This document shows positions 32,346 through 44,775 of a stretch of DNA of 64,000 bases, piece after piece. Origin of the DNA: Megachile rotundata. Its lineage: Eukaryota > Arthropoda > Insecta > Hymenoptera > Megachilidae. The DNA is taken from NCBI RefSeq assembly GCF_050947335.1, contig NC_134997.1, positions 7,626,001 through 7,690,000 of the forward strand, written 5' to 3'. Below the pieces are notes generated by a model. It was not told the origin of the DNA and made no database searches. It saw only the letters and a program-made list of their open reading frames with translations. A program made the position numbers and the translations under genes. Numbering within the stretch: position 1 is the stretch's first letter; the number at the start of each line of letters is the position of its first letter.

Positions 32346-33958
32346 CCACTAAATACTCAAAATTCCAGCACTCCACTCAATACTCCATCCCAAACCTTTC
32401 ACTCCCAAAAATATCACCTCACAAAGTACCATCACTCAACAAACTGACTCTCGCCATCTCCTCGAAATAGTCTGTATTAAACGATATCAGAAAAATTATT
32501 TCCCCAAGCAGACATCCGCGATAACCAAGATCCCGCTATCGCATCAGAAAAATCGGGAAGGATCATTCTCCGTGATACTCGTCGATAGCCGTTTCTCGTC
32601 TCGGGAATCTCGGTTGCAGGGAATGAACGACGGGAAACATCGGTTCTCTGGTTCGTCGAAACGATTACTTGGTCCCAGACGAACGCGTGCTTCTCTCCTC
32701 TCTGCTGGTCCCGACGAGAGGAAACACGAGCCAACGTACAAAATTCTTCGACGTATATACGCGGTTAGAGGGAACAAATCGAAGAAGAGGAAAAAGAGGA
32801 AAAACGGTGGGATAGGGCGGGCTCTAAAGACTCAGCCGGAAGATTTCTCCTCGCAATCAGGACATCATTTTCCGCGAGAGGAGAGAGACGAACATTGAAA
32901 ATAATCGGAGTGCACGGGACAAAGCTGTGGCAGATACGGAGAGGGGAAATGAAAGAGAAGACAATAAAAAAAGGGAGGGAAAAAATGGTGGAGGACAGGC
33001 TGCGATGGACAGAATACGTTTACCGGTCTACCGTGCCTTTCAAAGTATCGGGTCACCGAGTTACTAAGATTTGCTCGATTAAGTCTGATTTATCTTCGAA
33101 AGGTCTATTGATTAAAAGGTAATTGTTTGAATAAACTTGGGTCATTTAATTAGAATTTTAAACTCGATTGCAATTCATGTTAATTTAGATAAACTTTTGT
33201 GACTTTCTTTTTTTTCTGAAATTGTATTAATTGCTGTATTTGTGTTAATGACATAAACTTTTGTTAAATAACACGATGTCCGACACGTGTATTCACAACA
33301 AAAATAAGTTAACTTTTTTCTGAAAATGCATCACTGAAATTTCGGAAATTCGTTAAAAATACGAAATTCGGAGTAACCCGAATATTAAATCATCCAAACA
33401 AATTCTCCATTCGCAACTTTCCGACTGCAGGACATTAATCTGACTGCAGGATATCTTGATCCTTTTTCCAAACATTACAGCAACGTTCCAACACGGCAGC
33501 GTCCCCGAAAGGATCAGCAGGGTCGTTAATTAGCCGGTGCAATTGAATCCGTCCGTGGAAAGTGTACACACAGTGTACGGGAAATTTGGTCGATTTCTAT
33601 GGCGATTGTGGAGGAAACAAACGGGCCATTGAAGAAAAAACTCGGAGTAGTCTTTTCACGGAATCGGTACCCCGAAGAACGAGTTTTCTTCCGATTGTTT
33701 CGACGGTGTCCGTCACTTGTGTGTCGGTAACAAAATTTCCTATCGCCCGGGGCGACGCTTGGCCCAATCAACTTTGCAAAACTCAAATCTAATTACCACG
33801 GCCGCTTTGAATCGGGAACAAAGGGCCAAGGAAAGAGAAGCCTTTTCATCTGGTGGCCACGACGACTTTGCGCCGGCTCAAGAAAGAGAGAAGGAGAGAA
33901 GATGAAACGTGGCTCAGACTCAAAGGAATTCTATTCTATATCACCGGACCAAAACGTC
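32346..33958. other. Unique CpG-rich island, no gene recognised
   Basis: About 1.6 kb, mostly unique. Several frames of 60-108 codons overlap on both strands (for example 32572-32898 plus, with a lysine-rich KSKKRKKRK stretch, and 33526-33786 minus). No family recognised and no clear splice-bounded exon. Confidence 0.4.
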
Positions 33959-34656
33959 AGAAACTAGCTGGCTCTATTCGTCTGCTGTACACGCGACACG
34001 CTCCGAAAGCTTTCGTCCTCGCTGCTTTCAAACAATGGGCAACGCGTTATTATCGATTCGATGTACACCGGGAGTCGATTTATCTCGAATAAATAAATGG
34101 AACGTGCATGGAAAGTTTTACCAACGCTCGAAGAAATTAGCAATTTTGTATGCCAGCGAAAAACACAGAAGCAATTAGCAAATTTAAGAAAATTCGAATG
34201 GACACTTGGACTGAAATTATTCAAGTTTCGAAATGAAGTTTGTTATAGAAAGAATGTGTGTTGTACGAGGAAGTTTAGATATAAGAGAATGATCTATGCA
34301 AGCGGAGTTGCGATGCCATGATGGTCGCGCGTCACGTGACCGCGTGTCGGGCGTCACGTGACCGCGCTTCGGGTATGTCCGTGACAATACGACTGTAAAT
34401 ATAAAACTTCTTTATTTTTGGTTTTTTCGTTACCGAATTTTTACAGATGGGTTCCTGGTATTTTTCCGATTAAAATGACACCAAATACGATGTAGTTTGG
34501 ATTGTATTTCCGGGTTTAATCGACGATATTACGTTTCGAACGTAAAGAAATGTGGCAAGCGAAAAAGAAACGCGTTGACAGATATTTAAATGTCTTGTTT
34601 ATAACGTGGTAACTTTTGTGTGTTCAGCACTGTGTTTATACAACTTTCATCGACAT
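33959..34656 (+). repeat. Right copy of the about 0.7-kb duplication
   Basis: Direct-orientation partner of 30645-31405, visibly diverged (my impression is 15-20%). GTCACGTGAC occurs twice, at 34331-34340 and 34353-34362, each followed by CGCG, so the E-box segment has been duplicated here. Overlapping short frames on both strands have no conserved counterpart in the other copy, which argues against coding. Confidence 0.9.
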
Positions 34657-35100
34657 CGAGAGCTTAGATATTTGAAAACTTGAAAATTTGTTACTTTCAA
34701 AACTTGCAATCTGGAAATTAAAAAATTTGTAATTTGAAAACGGATGGAAATGGTGTAGCTGACAAATTAAACAGTTTAAAATTTAGAAAACTTGTCAATT
34801 TGACTTAACAATTTGAAGACTTGAGAACTTGACAATTTCTGAATGTACCATTTTCTCAAAAATTTGGGAACTCGACAGTTTGACAATTCGCAAATTTATA
34901 ATTTTGGAAATACAAAATCTTGCAATCTGCATTTTCTACAAATTCCAATGTATAAAACATAAAAACCCCACAAACTATCTCCTCAAAAATCTCACCTATC
35001 TTACCCAACATAACCTCCTCACTTTAAAAACCCATCCAAGAGTAAGACACTAAAAAATTGCACCCATCTAGAAATCCTCCAAAGTCCACCATCCACAAAA
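34657..35100. other. AT-rich decayed repeat
   Basis: Words AACTTGACAATTTG and GAAAACTTG recur irregularly to about 34930; then A/C-rich spacer. No gene seen. Confidence 0.55.
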
Positions 35101-35829
35101 ATACCCTCAAGTATAATATCCGTCGAAAAAAGTCTGGAAAAAGATGATCAGTATCCCCAGTACACACTAAAATTCATCAGTTAAAATTCATCTGTAAAGG
35201 TTCTGGGTCGTTTGATCGTCGAACAATAGCGATTTAATACCTAGAAGTCGAAAAAGAGTTGAGAACAATGAGAATCAAAGGAGCAGGTAGCTTTCCATAT
35301 CCCTCCTTTTAATTTTCATTTGACGGGGCAGCCCGGATGACATCTTTGAAAGATCGATCCTCGTCTCGATGGTTGTCCGAGAAGAAAGGCTGACTTTCTC
35401 GTGGAGCCAGCAAAGTATATGTTCCGGGAAAAGACTGTCGAGGTGAGGTTAAATATGCAGGGTGTTTGCATAGTCCCTCGACGGACGACTTCATTGGCTC
35501 TAATTGCGGTAATGCTCATAGCCCACGGGCACTTTGCTCCCTCTAACTTTGAGCGGCCACCAAAAGCGTAATCGCGACTCACGGTTCACGTGGCTCGAAC
35601 ACCTGTGTGTACTCTCGACTGTCTAATCCTTTCGCGCGATTATCAAAAACGAAAGAAATAACGGACCGGATGGAGCTGAAAGAAACCGGTTCAAACGATT
35701 ACGAGGATACCCGCTGGTGTTACGACTACGCTTTGCTCCGGAATTTTAGAGTCATGGTGAACGGTTGTTTTGTGGGAGGTTATTAGGGTGACGCAACGGG
35801 GGCAGGTAGGTGACTTGGTGTTGGGTTAT
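35101..35829. other. Unique island, no gene recognised
   Basis: CpG-containing unique DNA. Two overlapping minus frames (35309-35494, 35316-35582) show no recognised motif. Confidence 0.4.
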
Positions 35830-36605
35830 TGCGGGTTTGGGAATTTTAGAATTACGGAGTTTAGGGATTTGGTAGGTTGAGAATTTGGGTGTTTAGGGAC
35901 TTGAGAATTTGAGAATTTGTGTGGGTGGAAATTAGGGAATTTGAGAATTTAGGTGAGTAGGGATTTGGGAATGTGAGGATTTGGGTTTCTAGGGAATTAC
36001 AAATTTGAGAATTTAGGTATTTAGGGATTTGGGTTTCTAGGGAATTATAAATTTGAGAATTTGGATATTTAGGGATTTGGATTTCTAGGGAATTACAAAT
36101 TTGAGAATTTGGGTATTTAGGGATTTGGAAATCTGAGAAATTGGGTTCCTAGGGAATTAAAAATGTGAGAATTTGGGTATCTAGGGATTTGGGAATTTGA
36201 GAATTTTGGTTCTTAGGGATTTAGAAATTTGAGAATTTAAGGTTTCTAGGGATTTTGGAATTTAAGAATTTGGGTTTCTAGGGAATTCGCAATTTGAGAA
36301 TTTGGGTTTCTAGGGATTTGAGAATTTGGATTTCTAGGGAATTAGAAAGATGAGAATTTAGGTTTCTAGGGAATTAGAAACTTGAGAATTTAGGTTTCTA
36401 GGGATTTGAGAATTTGGATTTCTAGGGAATTAGAAAGATGAGAATTTGGGTTTCTAGGGAATTAGAGACTTGAGAATTTGGGTTCCTAGGGATTTGAGAA
36501 TTTGGATTTCTAGGGAATTAGAAACTTGAGAATTTGGGTTTCTAGGGAATTATAAACTTAAAAATTTAGGTTCCTAGAGATTTGGAAATTTGGGAAGTAA
36601 AAAAT
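35830..36605 (+). repeat. 32-bp TTTCTAGGGAATTAGAAA array
   Basis: TCTAGGGA falls at 36421, 36453, 36485, 36509 and 36541, giving 32-bp steps with a 24-bp variant that lacks one 8-bp piece. Units read GAGAATTTGGG, TTTCTAGGGA, ATTAGAAACTT. About 22 copies, most regular at the right. G-rich on the plus strand. Confidence 0.92.
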
Positions 36606-37125
36606 TTTGAAATTTGAAGATTTAAGAATTTACAAATTTTGAAATTTAGAAAACTTTCAAAATCCCTGAAATCCTAATGTTTTTAATTTACAAATCTCCT
36701 AAATTCTCAAAATCCTGAAAATTTTCAAAATTCTCAAAATTTCCAAAACCCTCAAAATCCCTAAAATTTCTCCAAATCCCTAAATTCCCAATATCCTTAA
36801 TTACTCGAGTTTTCAAATTGCAAATATTTCTAAAGTTCCAATATAAAAAATTCCCAAATTCTCCAAATTCCCCAAATTCCTTAAATATTCCAAATTTCCC
36901 AAATTTCCCAAATCCCCCAAATTCCTCAAATTCCTCAAATTTCCCAAATTTCCCAAATTCCCCAAATTTTCTAAATTCCCAAATTCCTCAAATTTTTCTT
37001 ATTCCCAAAATTTTCCAAATTCCCCAAATTCTCCAAATTCTCAAAATCCTAAAATTTCCCAAACTTGTCAACCTCGCAAATCCTCCTTCCAAATCCCAAA
37101 ATCCACCATTATACCAATAACCCCT
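36606..37125 (-). repeat. C-rich CCAAATTCCC array
   Basis: Words CCCAAATTCC and CTCAAATTTCC, 8-10 bp, with strand bias opposite to the array just before it. Part (about 36798-36890) recurs at 39829-39930. The proline/asparagine-rich frame 36818-37120 is a repeat translation. Confidence 0.85.
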
Positions 37126-37786
37126 CAAAATCATACCAACCCTACCCAGAAAATTGATGCATAAAAATGAAATCCCTATTATAATCGATCAAGCGAAAAC
37201 CATAAAAAACGTCTAAAAGAGGATTCCGAATAATTTAAAATCTTCTCTAAAATTTCCGAATAATTGGTGAAAGAGAGAAGATTTGCAGATACGTAATCAG
37301 CGTGTATAAAACGGTAGAAGCGAGCCATAATGGTTATCGGGACACAAATTGACTATCGGATCGTGTAAGTAGTTCTCTTTTCCGTCGAAAACGATTTCGT
37401 TCGTTCGCTCGTTAAAGAAACGAGGTCAGATGCTGTACTCTCGTTGACCCTACGTGGTCCGACCGGAAACGCCATTTATTATGAACGGAATTCAGCGGTG
37501 ATTTAGCCTCGTCCTATCCGACCGATGGTTGCGGTTCATTAATATCGGTGAACCACGTAACACGTTGGAATCCGCTGGAATGCAGGATCTCCGTCGAATT
37601 TGTGGCCAGCAAGCAATTCGAGGCGAATTGAAACACTCTTCTAAGAAGGCTTCATTTCGAACACTTTCCTTTTCCTCCCTTTACTGACTCCTTTCTACTT
37701 GTCAATAGATGGTAACGTGAAAGGGAAACATCTTTGGGAACGAAACCACTGTAGCCAGGAACCTAAGTAGACTATTGTCTTTAAGG
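37126..37786. other. Unique CpG-rich island
   Basis: Non-repetitive, no long open frame. TCGTGTAAGTAG near 37360 looks like a plus-strand 5' splice site but no exon is evident. Confidence 0.4.
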
Positions 37787-38400
37787 AGAATTTTGGCACT
37801 TTCACTTGAAATTTATAGTTGTTATATATGACTGAGACAGTATATGTTTCATTAATTCATTTGTGTTTTTTATAATGAGGCAATTATGACACCTTTGGAT
37901 AGCTAACAGTAAAATTATCAAAGTGGTCAAATGACTATGTCAAAAGTAACTAAAATATGCTAATTGTTGTTTCTGAACAAAATTAAGTGCTCTAACTTTA
38001 AATTTATGCTTGTTATGTACAATTAAGACAATATATAGTTCATCAATTGAGTCGATTTTTTAATAGAGAGACAATTAGTACAGTTAACACTGAAATTATC
38101 GAAGCGGTCAGATAACTGGCTGTCAAGTAACTAATAGTCAAAATAGGCTCCTACTGTTCCCAAACAAAATTCAGCATTTTAATTTACAATTTAAACTTGT
38201 TAAACACGACAGAGAAAGTATATATTTTATCAATGCATTTGTTTTTTAATAGAAAGGCAATTATTCTGCATTTGCACAGTTAACACTGAAGCTACGAGGG
38301 CGGTCAGATAACTGGCTCGCAAGTAACCAACATTCAAAACCAACTCTTATTATTCTTAATCAAAATTAAACACTTCAATTTGAAATTTAAACTTGTTAAA
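37787..38400 (+). repeat. About 190-bp degenerate tandem repeat, three to four copies
   Basis: An AAAATT-A-CACTT / AATTTGAAATTT block begins at about 37787, 37979, 38165 and 38360. Other blocks in each unit are CTTGTTA-A-AC, CAATTA, GTTAACACTGAA and CGGTCAGATAACTGGCT (clearest in copies 2 and 3). Strongly diverged. Confidence 0.8.
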
Positions 38401-38705
38401 TACGGCTGAAACAATACACTTCACATGAAAGACTTCACATGAAATAATAAGGCAAAAATATACAGCACAATCTTTTCATACATGTATGTCACTTTATGTA
38501 AAGAAAAATTTGTGTTTGAACAATTTCTAAATATTTGTAAAAGAAACTTGTCCTCAGCACATAAAATGATGAATGCAGCAACTTTACATCACTTTAACAA
38601 TTAACGACTTTGTTAGAAAATAAATTTAATTATTAATATTACTAATGTTTGTTATCAGTCATTCCACATAACATTATTAATGTGTATACTAATGTTTAAT
38701 ACGAT
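38401..38705. other. AT-rich spacer
   Basis: No period or coding signal seen. Confidence 0.5.
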
Positions 38706-39745
38706 TAAAAGTGACCTAAATTAAACTTCACTTAAAAACTCATCCCCTAAGTTACACTTTTATTAAAAAAATAATTGCCTGAATTAACTTTCGTTTAAAA
38801 ACCCATCCCCTAAGTTAAACTATTCCTTGAAAACTGATCTCCTAAATTAACCTTCACTTAAAAACTCATCCCATAAGTTAAACTTCTATTTAAAAAATGA
38901 TATCTTAATGTAGTCTTCACTTAAAAACTCATCCCCTAAATTAAAGCTTCATTAAAAAAATAATCATCTACTATATTAACCTTCATTTGAAAACTTATGC
39001 TAAATTAATCATTAGGTAAAAAAGTCAGCTTTTAAATTAAAACTTTATTTTTAAAAAATGACTTTCTAAATTAAGCTTGTCATCTATTAACCCTATCATC
39101 CCTCAAATTAAACCTTCTAAAATCTAATTTTCTAAATTATTCTTTATGTAAAAAATTAGCTCCCTCAAAATTAACCTTCACTCAAAACATCGTCCCTTAA
39201 ATTAAAGCTTCAGTCAAAAAATCACCCCCCAAATCAACCTTCATTTAAATACTGATTTCTTAAGTTAATTTATGTTTAAAAAATAATTCTCCAAATTAAA
39301 CCTCCATCGAATAACTAATCCCCTAAATTATTCTTCATATAACAAATCACCCCCTAAATTAACCTTCACTCAACAAATCGTCTCCCAAATTAAAGCTTCA
39401 CTCAAAAAATCACCCTCCAAATTAACCTTAATTTAAAATCTGATTTCTTGAATTAACCTACCCTTAAAAAATAATTCCCCAGAATTAAACCTTTATCTAA
39501 TAACTAATCTCCTAAATTATCTTTTATATAAAAAATCACCCCCTAAATTAACCTTCACTCAAGAACTCATCCCCAAATTAAACCAATGCTCAAAAAATCA
39601 TCCTCCAAATTGAAGCTTCTCTCAAAAAGTCATCCTCCAAATTAAAGCTTCTGTCAAAAAATCACCCCCAAATTAAACTCCTCTCAAAAAATCACCCTCC
39701 AGTTAGAAGTTCCCCCAGAAAGTCTCCTCCAAATTCCACCTCCAT
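38706..39745 (+). repeat. AAATTAACCTTCACTTAAAA array, 31-34 bp units
   Basis: About 30 copies of a unit reading CTAAATTAACCTTCACT then AAAAACTCATCCC, with variants AAAAAATCACCC and TTAAAGCTTC. Diverged but the period is clear. Confidence 0.9.
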
Positions 39746-39940
39746 TTAAAAATCAAAACACCGTAATTCAAAAGCTATACCGATTATTCCCAATCCCTAA
39801 AATTCCTCAAATCCCTAAATTCCCAATAATTACCCAAGTTTTCAAATTGCAAATCCTGAAAATTGCAAAAATTTCTAAAGTTCCAATATAAAAAATTCCC
39901 AAATTCCCCAAATTCCTCAAATTTTCCAAATTTCCGTCGC
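39746..39940 (-). repeat. C-rich block partly duplicated from 36.8 kb
   Basis: CAAGTTTTCAAATTGCAAAT, ATTTCTAAAGTTCCAATATA and AAAAAATTCCCAAATTCCCC follow each other here, as at 36798-36890 in the same orientation, with a 17-bp difference. The pieces are 3 kb apart with unrelated arrays in between. Confidence 0.8.
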
Positions 39941-40735
39941 ATAAGCCTCCTAAAGCCCTTATGCAGGCTATCTTTTCTCTCAACCAAATTCTAACTTCCG
40001 ATTGTATTCTCAGTCGAACGAGTACTATTTTCCCGATCCATTCGAGCCTTAACCAGAACTCGAGGTAACTCCGAGTAAAGCATATTATACAGTGTTGCAA
40101 CATGGCGTCGAACGGATGCTAGCATAAAGTGCTCGTCTCTGCGAAACAACTCATGCAAATGAGAAGACGATAGACCGAGCGATTTTCAGTTAGCAAAAGA
40201 CTCGGTCGGAGAAGGAGGACGAAGAAGACGGAAAGCAACAGAACACAAAGATAGGCACGAGGGATTCCCGCGGGTGAAGGGGGGTCTGGGAAAAAGAGCA
40301 GTTAGTATGACTCGCTCCGTTGATTCCTTAGACGAAATACCTTTACCCGATCCTGAATCTGCCATCTTCTATCCGCCATGCTTCTTCCTCTTCTTTCTAT
40401 CTCCTTGCCTCGTTCAATCGCTTCATTCCCAGGTTTAGCTGCGAATTATTTCGTATACCACTTTGTTAAACCACTCGTTGCTAAAGGTGGCTATTGTCAG
40501 CCGGCATTTCGGAGGGTGATTATTACCCACCCCTTCTACGTTTATTGTGCGAGAAGATGAGTATCATCAATCGTTAAAATTAACCTTTAAATGGACTGTT
40601 CTTGATTTTCGAAATGTCTTCATTGTTGCGATGTGCGACTCTTTGGCGATTGTTTTTGGTGATTTAAGGAATGGGGTATTTATGTGAATTCTCCAGTAAA
40701 AGCTTCAACTTATCGTTTATGAACTGTCTTCTGAA
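39941..40735. other. Unique CpG-rich island
   Basis: Non-repetitive. Frames 39807-40103 minus and 40378-40560 plus have no recognised motif. ATTTTCAGTTAG near 40182 is an isolated 3' splice-like site. Confidence 0.4.
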
Positions 40736-41110
40736 TTTTATAATTGAATATTTTTATATTTTTAAACTTTGTAATTTAATATTCTTATATATTTTAACTT
40801 CATAATTTATATTTTTAAAATTTGCAATTTAATATTCTTATATATTTAAACTCCATAATTTATATTTTTAAATAATTCATATTTTTAAACTTTGTAATTT
40901 AATATTCTTATATATTTAAACTTCATAATTTATATTTTTAAACAATTCATATTTTTAAATTTTTTAATTTAATATTCTTATATATTTAAACTGCATAATT
41001 TATATTTTTAAATAATTCATATTTTTAAATTTTGTAATTTAATATTCATATACATTTAAACTTCATAATTTATATTTATAAATAATTCATATTTAAAAGT
41101 TTTTAAATTT
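40736..41110 (+). repeat. AT-only repeat, about 60-75 bp units
   Basis: Unit includes AATTTAATATTCTTATATAT, TTAAACTTCATAATTTATAT and TTTTTAAATAATTCATATTT. About five copies, nearly devoid of G and C. Confidence 0.88.
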
Positions 41111-41490
41111 AAAAATTTGTTAAATTAATAACTTTATGTTTGAAATTAAAAAATTTAAAAATATGAAGCTTGAAAAATCTAAAAGACTGCAAACTTGACA
41201 ACATGAGTGAAACTCAAAATTGCAAAACATAAAAATTTGAATGTTACAAAATAAAAATCACAATTATCACAATAATCAATAACAAACATATACAAAAATA
41301 ATTAATACAGTTATCACAATAATTATTAACAATGAACACTGTAATACAGTCGCCACAAAAATGAACAAAATAATAAATGCAATACCACAATAACGCAGAC
41401 AATTAAAAATAATTAATCCACTATCACAGCAATAAATCTCGAAATAAAACTAACTAGGGAACGCAAGATCAATTAACCAAACCGAAAAAT
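41111..41490. other. AT-rich spacer
   Basis: A-rich with ACAATAATTA-type words. Nothing coding. Confidence 0.5.
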
Positions 41491-42011
41491 CATTTCCTGT
41501 GTATCCACCTGTCTCGTTACACGGATTTTATTTCTCCTTTCTATTTGGCGCACTTTCTCGAGCAGGCTGTCCTTTCTATTTCACTGTTCACTCGTCAGGA
41601 TTGTCCTGGGAGAACGGGTACGATTACACCGGCCGTCAGAGCCAGCCAATTCGAACCACCACGTTTTCCCCGCTGTCCGTCTCGTGTTTCTGTCAGCGGA
41701 AGAAAATCGGTGTCGCGGCCAGTTACAAAGCCTACTTCGAGAGATCGAAGTCGGAACACTTCGAGAAGAAACGGCTCGAACAAGAAGAGACTACAGGACC
41801 GTCAGATGCACACCGGTCTGTTTCTTCGGGGCGGACGCACGAGTCAAATGCAATCGAGGCAATTTTAAGTACTTGCCTGCGGTACCTCCGTATCCGCGGA
41901 CTCTATTATCTCTGGTGCTGTTTATCCGATGATTCGCTTAGGGACGGTTTCGATTCGTGGTTCAGGTTATTTGAGGTTTTGGAACTTTTAATGAAATTTT
42001 GGAATTTTTGA
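41491..42011 (+). CDS. Doubtful open frame with a possible exon at 41697-41965
   Basis: The plus frame 41499-42009 (170 codons) lies in a unique GC-richer island. Inside it, GTGTTTCTGTCAG is a good 3' splice site at 41696/41697. The frame that follows begins RKKIGVAASYKAYFERSK and continues with EHFEKKRLEQEE, using AAG/GAG/TTC codons; CAG/GTTATT at 41965 would be a weak 5' splice site. No family recognised, a minus frame overlaps, and the frame's end runs into the next array. Low confidence. Confidence 0.2.
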
Positions 42012-43020
42012 GAAATTTGGGGTTTGGAGAGTTGGGGAATTTAGGGAAATTTAGGATTTGGAGAGTTGGGGAACTGAGGGGAATTTGGGGAAATTTAGAA
42101 TTTGGAGAGTTGGGAAATTTTGGGGAATTTAGGATTTTGAGAGTTCGGAAATTTTAGGGAATATGGGGAATTTTGGGAAATTTAGGATTTGGAGACTTGG
42201 GAAATTTGGGAGAATTTATGATTTGGAGACTTGAGAAATTTGGAGGAATTTGGGGAATTTTGGGAAATTTAGGATTTGTAGAGTTGGGAAATTTAGGAGA
42301 ATTTGGGGAATTTAGTTTAATTTGAACAGGTGGGGTATTTGAGATTTTTGGAATTTAAGACTTGGTAATTGGAAATTTCAGAATGTTGAAATCTAGGGAT
42401 TTTTAATCTAGGGATATTAAAATATGAATATTAAAATATTTCAGTGTTTGCAAATTTAGGGAATGTTTAAATGTGGAATCCTAGGGATTTCTGAGTGTGG
42501 AAATTTGGAAATTTTTAAATTTGAAAACTTATAGAATTCAAGGTTTGGAAATTTGAGGATTTTAAAAGTTGAAAATTTATAGAATTAAAAATTTGGAAAT
42601 TTGAAGATTTTAGTATGTGGAAATCTAAGGAATTTAGAATGTAGAATTTTAAGGGTTTTATAATGTTGATATTTGGGGATTTTAAGAATTTGAATTTTAA
42701 GAGTGTGGAAATTTAAGAATTTTAGAATATATAAATTTGGGTGTTTTACCGTGTATAAATTTGGGAATTTTAGAACATGGAAATCTAGGGATTTTAGAAT
42801 ATAAAAATTTAGGGATATTAGAATATTAAAGTCTAAGGATTTTTATACATGGAAATTTAGAAAACATTAGATAAGGAAATTGGAGGATTTCATAACATGA
42901 AAGTCTAGGAAATTTAAAACGTTGAAATGTGAGGATATTAAAATGTGAAAATCTAGAAATGTTTAAATACGAAAATTTAAGTATTTCATAATATAGAAAT
43001 TTAAAGATTTTAAGCTGCAG
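42012..43020 (+). repeat. GGAATTTGGGGAATTT array
   Basis: Left part (to about 42310): GAATTTGGGG, AAATTTAGGATTTGGAGAGT and similar, units about 45-60 bp. It decays rightward into AT-rich words such as GGAAATCTAGGGATTTTAG. G-rich on the plus strand. Confidence 0.88.
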
Positions 43021-43735
43021 AAATTTGAATATTATAAAACGTCAATATTTAGATATCGTAAAATTTCACAACACAATCCGAAAACTAAGAACCAAATTCG
43101 AAACCCATCACATTTACCCGAACGAAATCCTCCATAACCGATAATAACAAAACTCTCCATCTTCCTCACCCAACGGAATCCCAGTAATAAATTATCGCCA
43201 TTACCCGCGGATTTCGCTATTCGCGTTAATTGCAATCGATTCTCCATAGCGAAATTCTCTCCCCGTTCTCCGAACTGTCGCAATTAAACTTTCAACCAGG
43301 TCGCTTTGACAAATTGGAAATAAACGAAAGGAATATAAGAAACGTGGAAAACAGAGAAGAGACAGCCCACAAGCTTTCTATCCCCGTGCAATTTCGGTTT
43401 ATAGGAAACTGCTCGCATGAGAATGCGGAGGATTCGTCAGGTGGCGGGAAGCCTAATTCGGACAACAGCACATGCCCGCTCGTAAAACAACGGGACGGGA
43501 ACTGGAAACAACGGCTTTTGTCGTTTGTACGGGTATCCCGACCGCACTGCGAATCTAATTTCGACGAATTGCGAGGACATCGAGCTGGTTCGTGATGCGT
43601 CTGCAAGAACAACCTGTAACCTTGTGACGTGTCCTGGGATCTAACGTTCATTTTTGTTGAGACACCTGGACAATTAATAAATTTGCAAAATTCCCCGGTA
43701 TAACTGTGCCTACATGATTTAAAAGGTGTTCTTCA
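43021..43735. other. Unique CpG-rich island
   Basis: Frames 43230-43595 plus (121 codons) and 43292-43651 minus (119 codons) overlap; neither resembles a known family and at least one is spurious. No splice-bounded exon is obvious. Confidence 0.4.
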
Positions 43736-44775
43736 AGAGCAGTACGAAAAAGCTTGACCCAACTATTCACATATCAAAATGCAAATAAATTTAAAATACA
43801 ATGCAATTGTAGCTCAAAATGAAAACAAATCCAAAGTATACATCAAATGCATCTGAGAGGACAAATAAATCCAAGATACACATCAAGTCTATTTCAGAAC
43901 AAGAATAAATTCAACATACTCATTAAGTGCATCTGAGAATGACAACAAAGTCAAATTAGGCGTCAAATCTACCCTAGATGAGACATAAATCTAAAACATC
44001 CAAAAAGTCCATTTGAGAATGAGAAAAAAATAAAATTCACACCAGATCCATCTGAAAAGGACACCAAATCCAAAATACTCATCACCTCCACCGGTAAATA
44101 AAAATAAATCCAAGATGCTCATCGGGAACACCTTGGGACCAGAATAAATACAAAATACGCATCAAGTCCATTGCAGAACGAGAATAAATCCAAAATACAC
44201 ATCAAGACCATCTCAAAATGAGAATAAGTCCAAAATACACATCAAGACCATCTGAGACTCAGAATAAATCCAAAATACGTATCACCTCCACCTCAGAATG
44301 AAAATAAATCCAAGACTCGCATCGGGAACACCTGGGAACCAGAATAAATCCAAAATACGAATCAAGTCCATCTCAGAACGAGAATGAATAAAAATACGTA
44401 TCAAGACCACCTGAGAATGAGAACAAACCCAAACTACGCATCACATCCAGCCTAGATGAAACCCAAATCCAAAATACGTGACAGATCCATCCTAAAACAA
44501 GAACAAACCCAAACCACGCATCAAATCCACCTAGATCAAAAATAAATCCCAAATACGTACCAGGTTCACCCTAAAACAAGAACAAATCCAAAATACGCAT
44601 CAAATTCAACCTACATCAAACCTAAATCCCAAATACGTATCAGATTCATCCTAAAACAAGAACAAACCCAAAACACGCATCAAATCCACCCATCTCAAAA
44701 ATAAATCCCAAATACGTAGCAGGTTCCTCCTAAAACGCGAATAAATCCAAAACGCGTACCAAATCGCGTCCAAAC
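43736..44775 (+). repeat. AATAAATCCAAAATACGCATCA array
   Basis: About 25 copies of a 38-46 bp unit, ATACGCATCAAGTCCATCTC then GAATGAGAATAAATCCAAA. The right part (44440-44770) alternates two unit types (CACCTAGATCAAA and CATCCTAAAACAAG), an approximately 80-bp dimer. Confidence 0.9.

Noticed and set aside
43230..43651. Overlapping 121- and 119-codon frames on opposite strands
   Set aside because: Mutually exclusive, no family resemblance, no splice boundaries.
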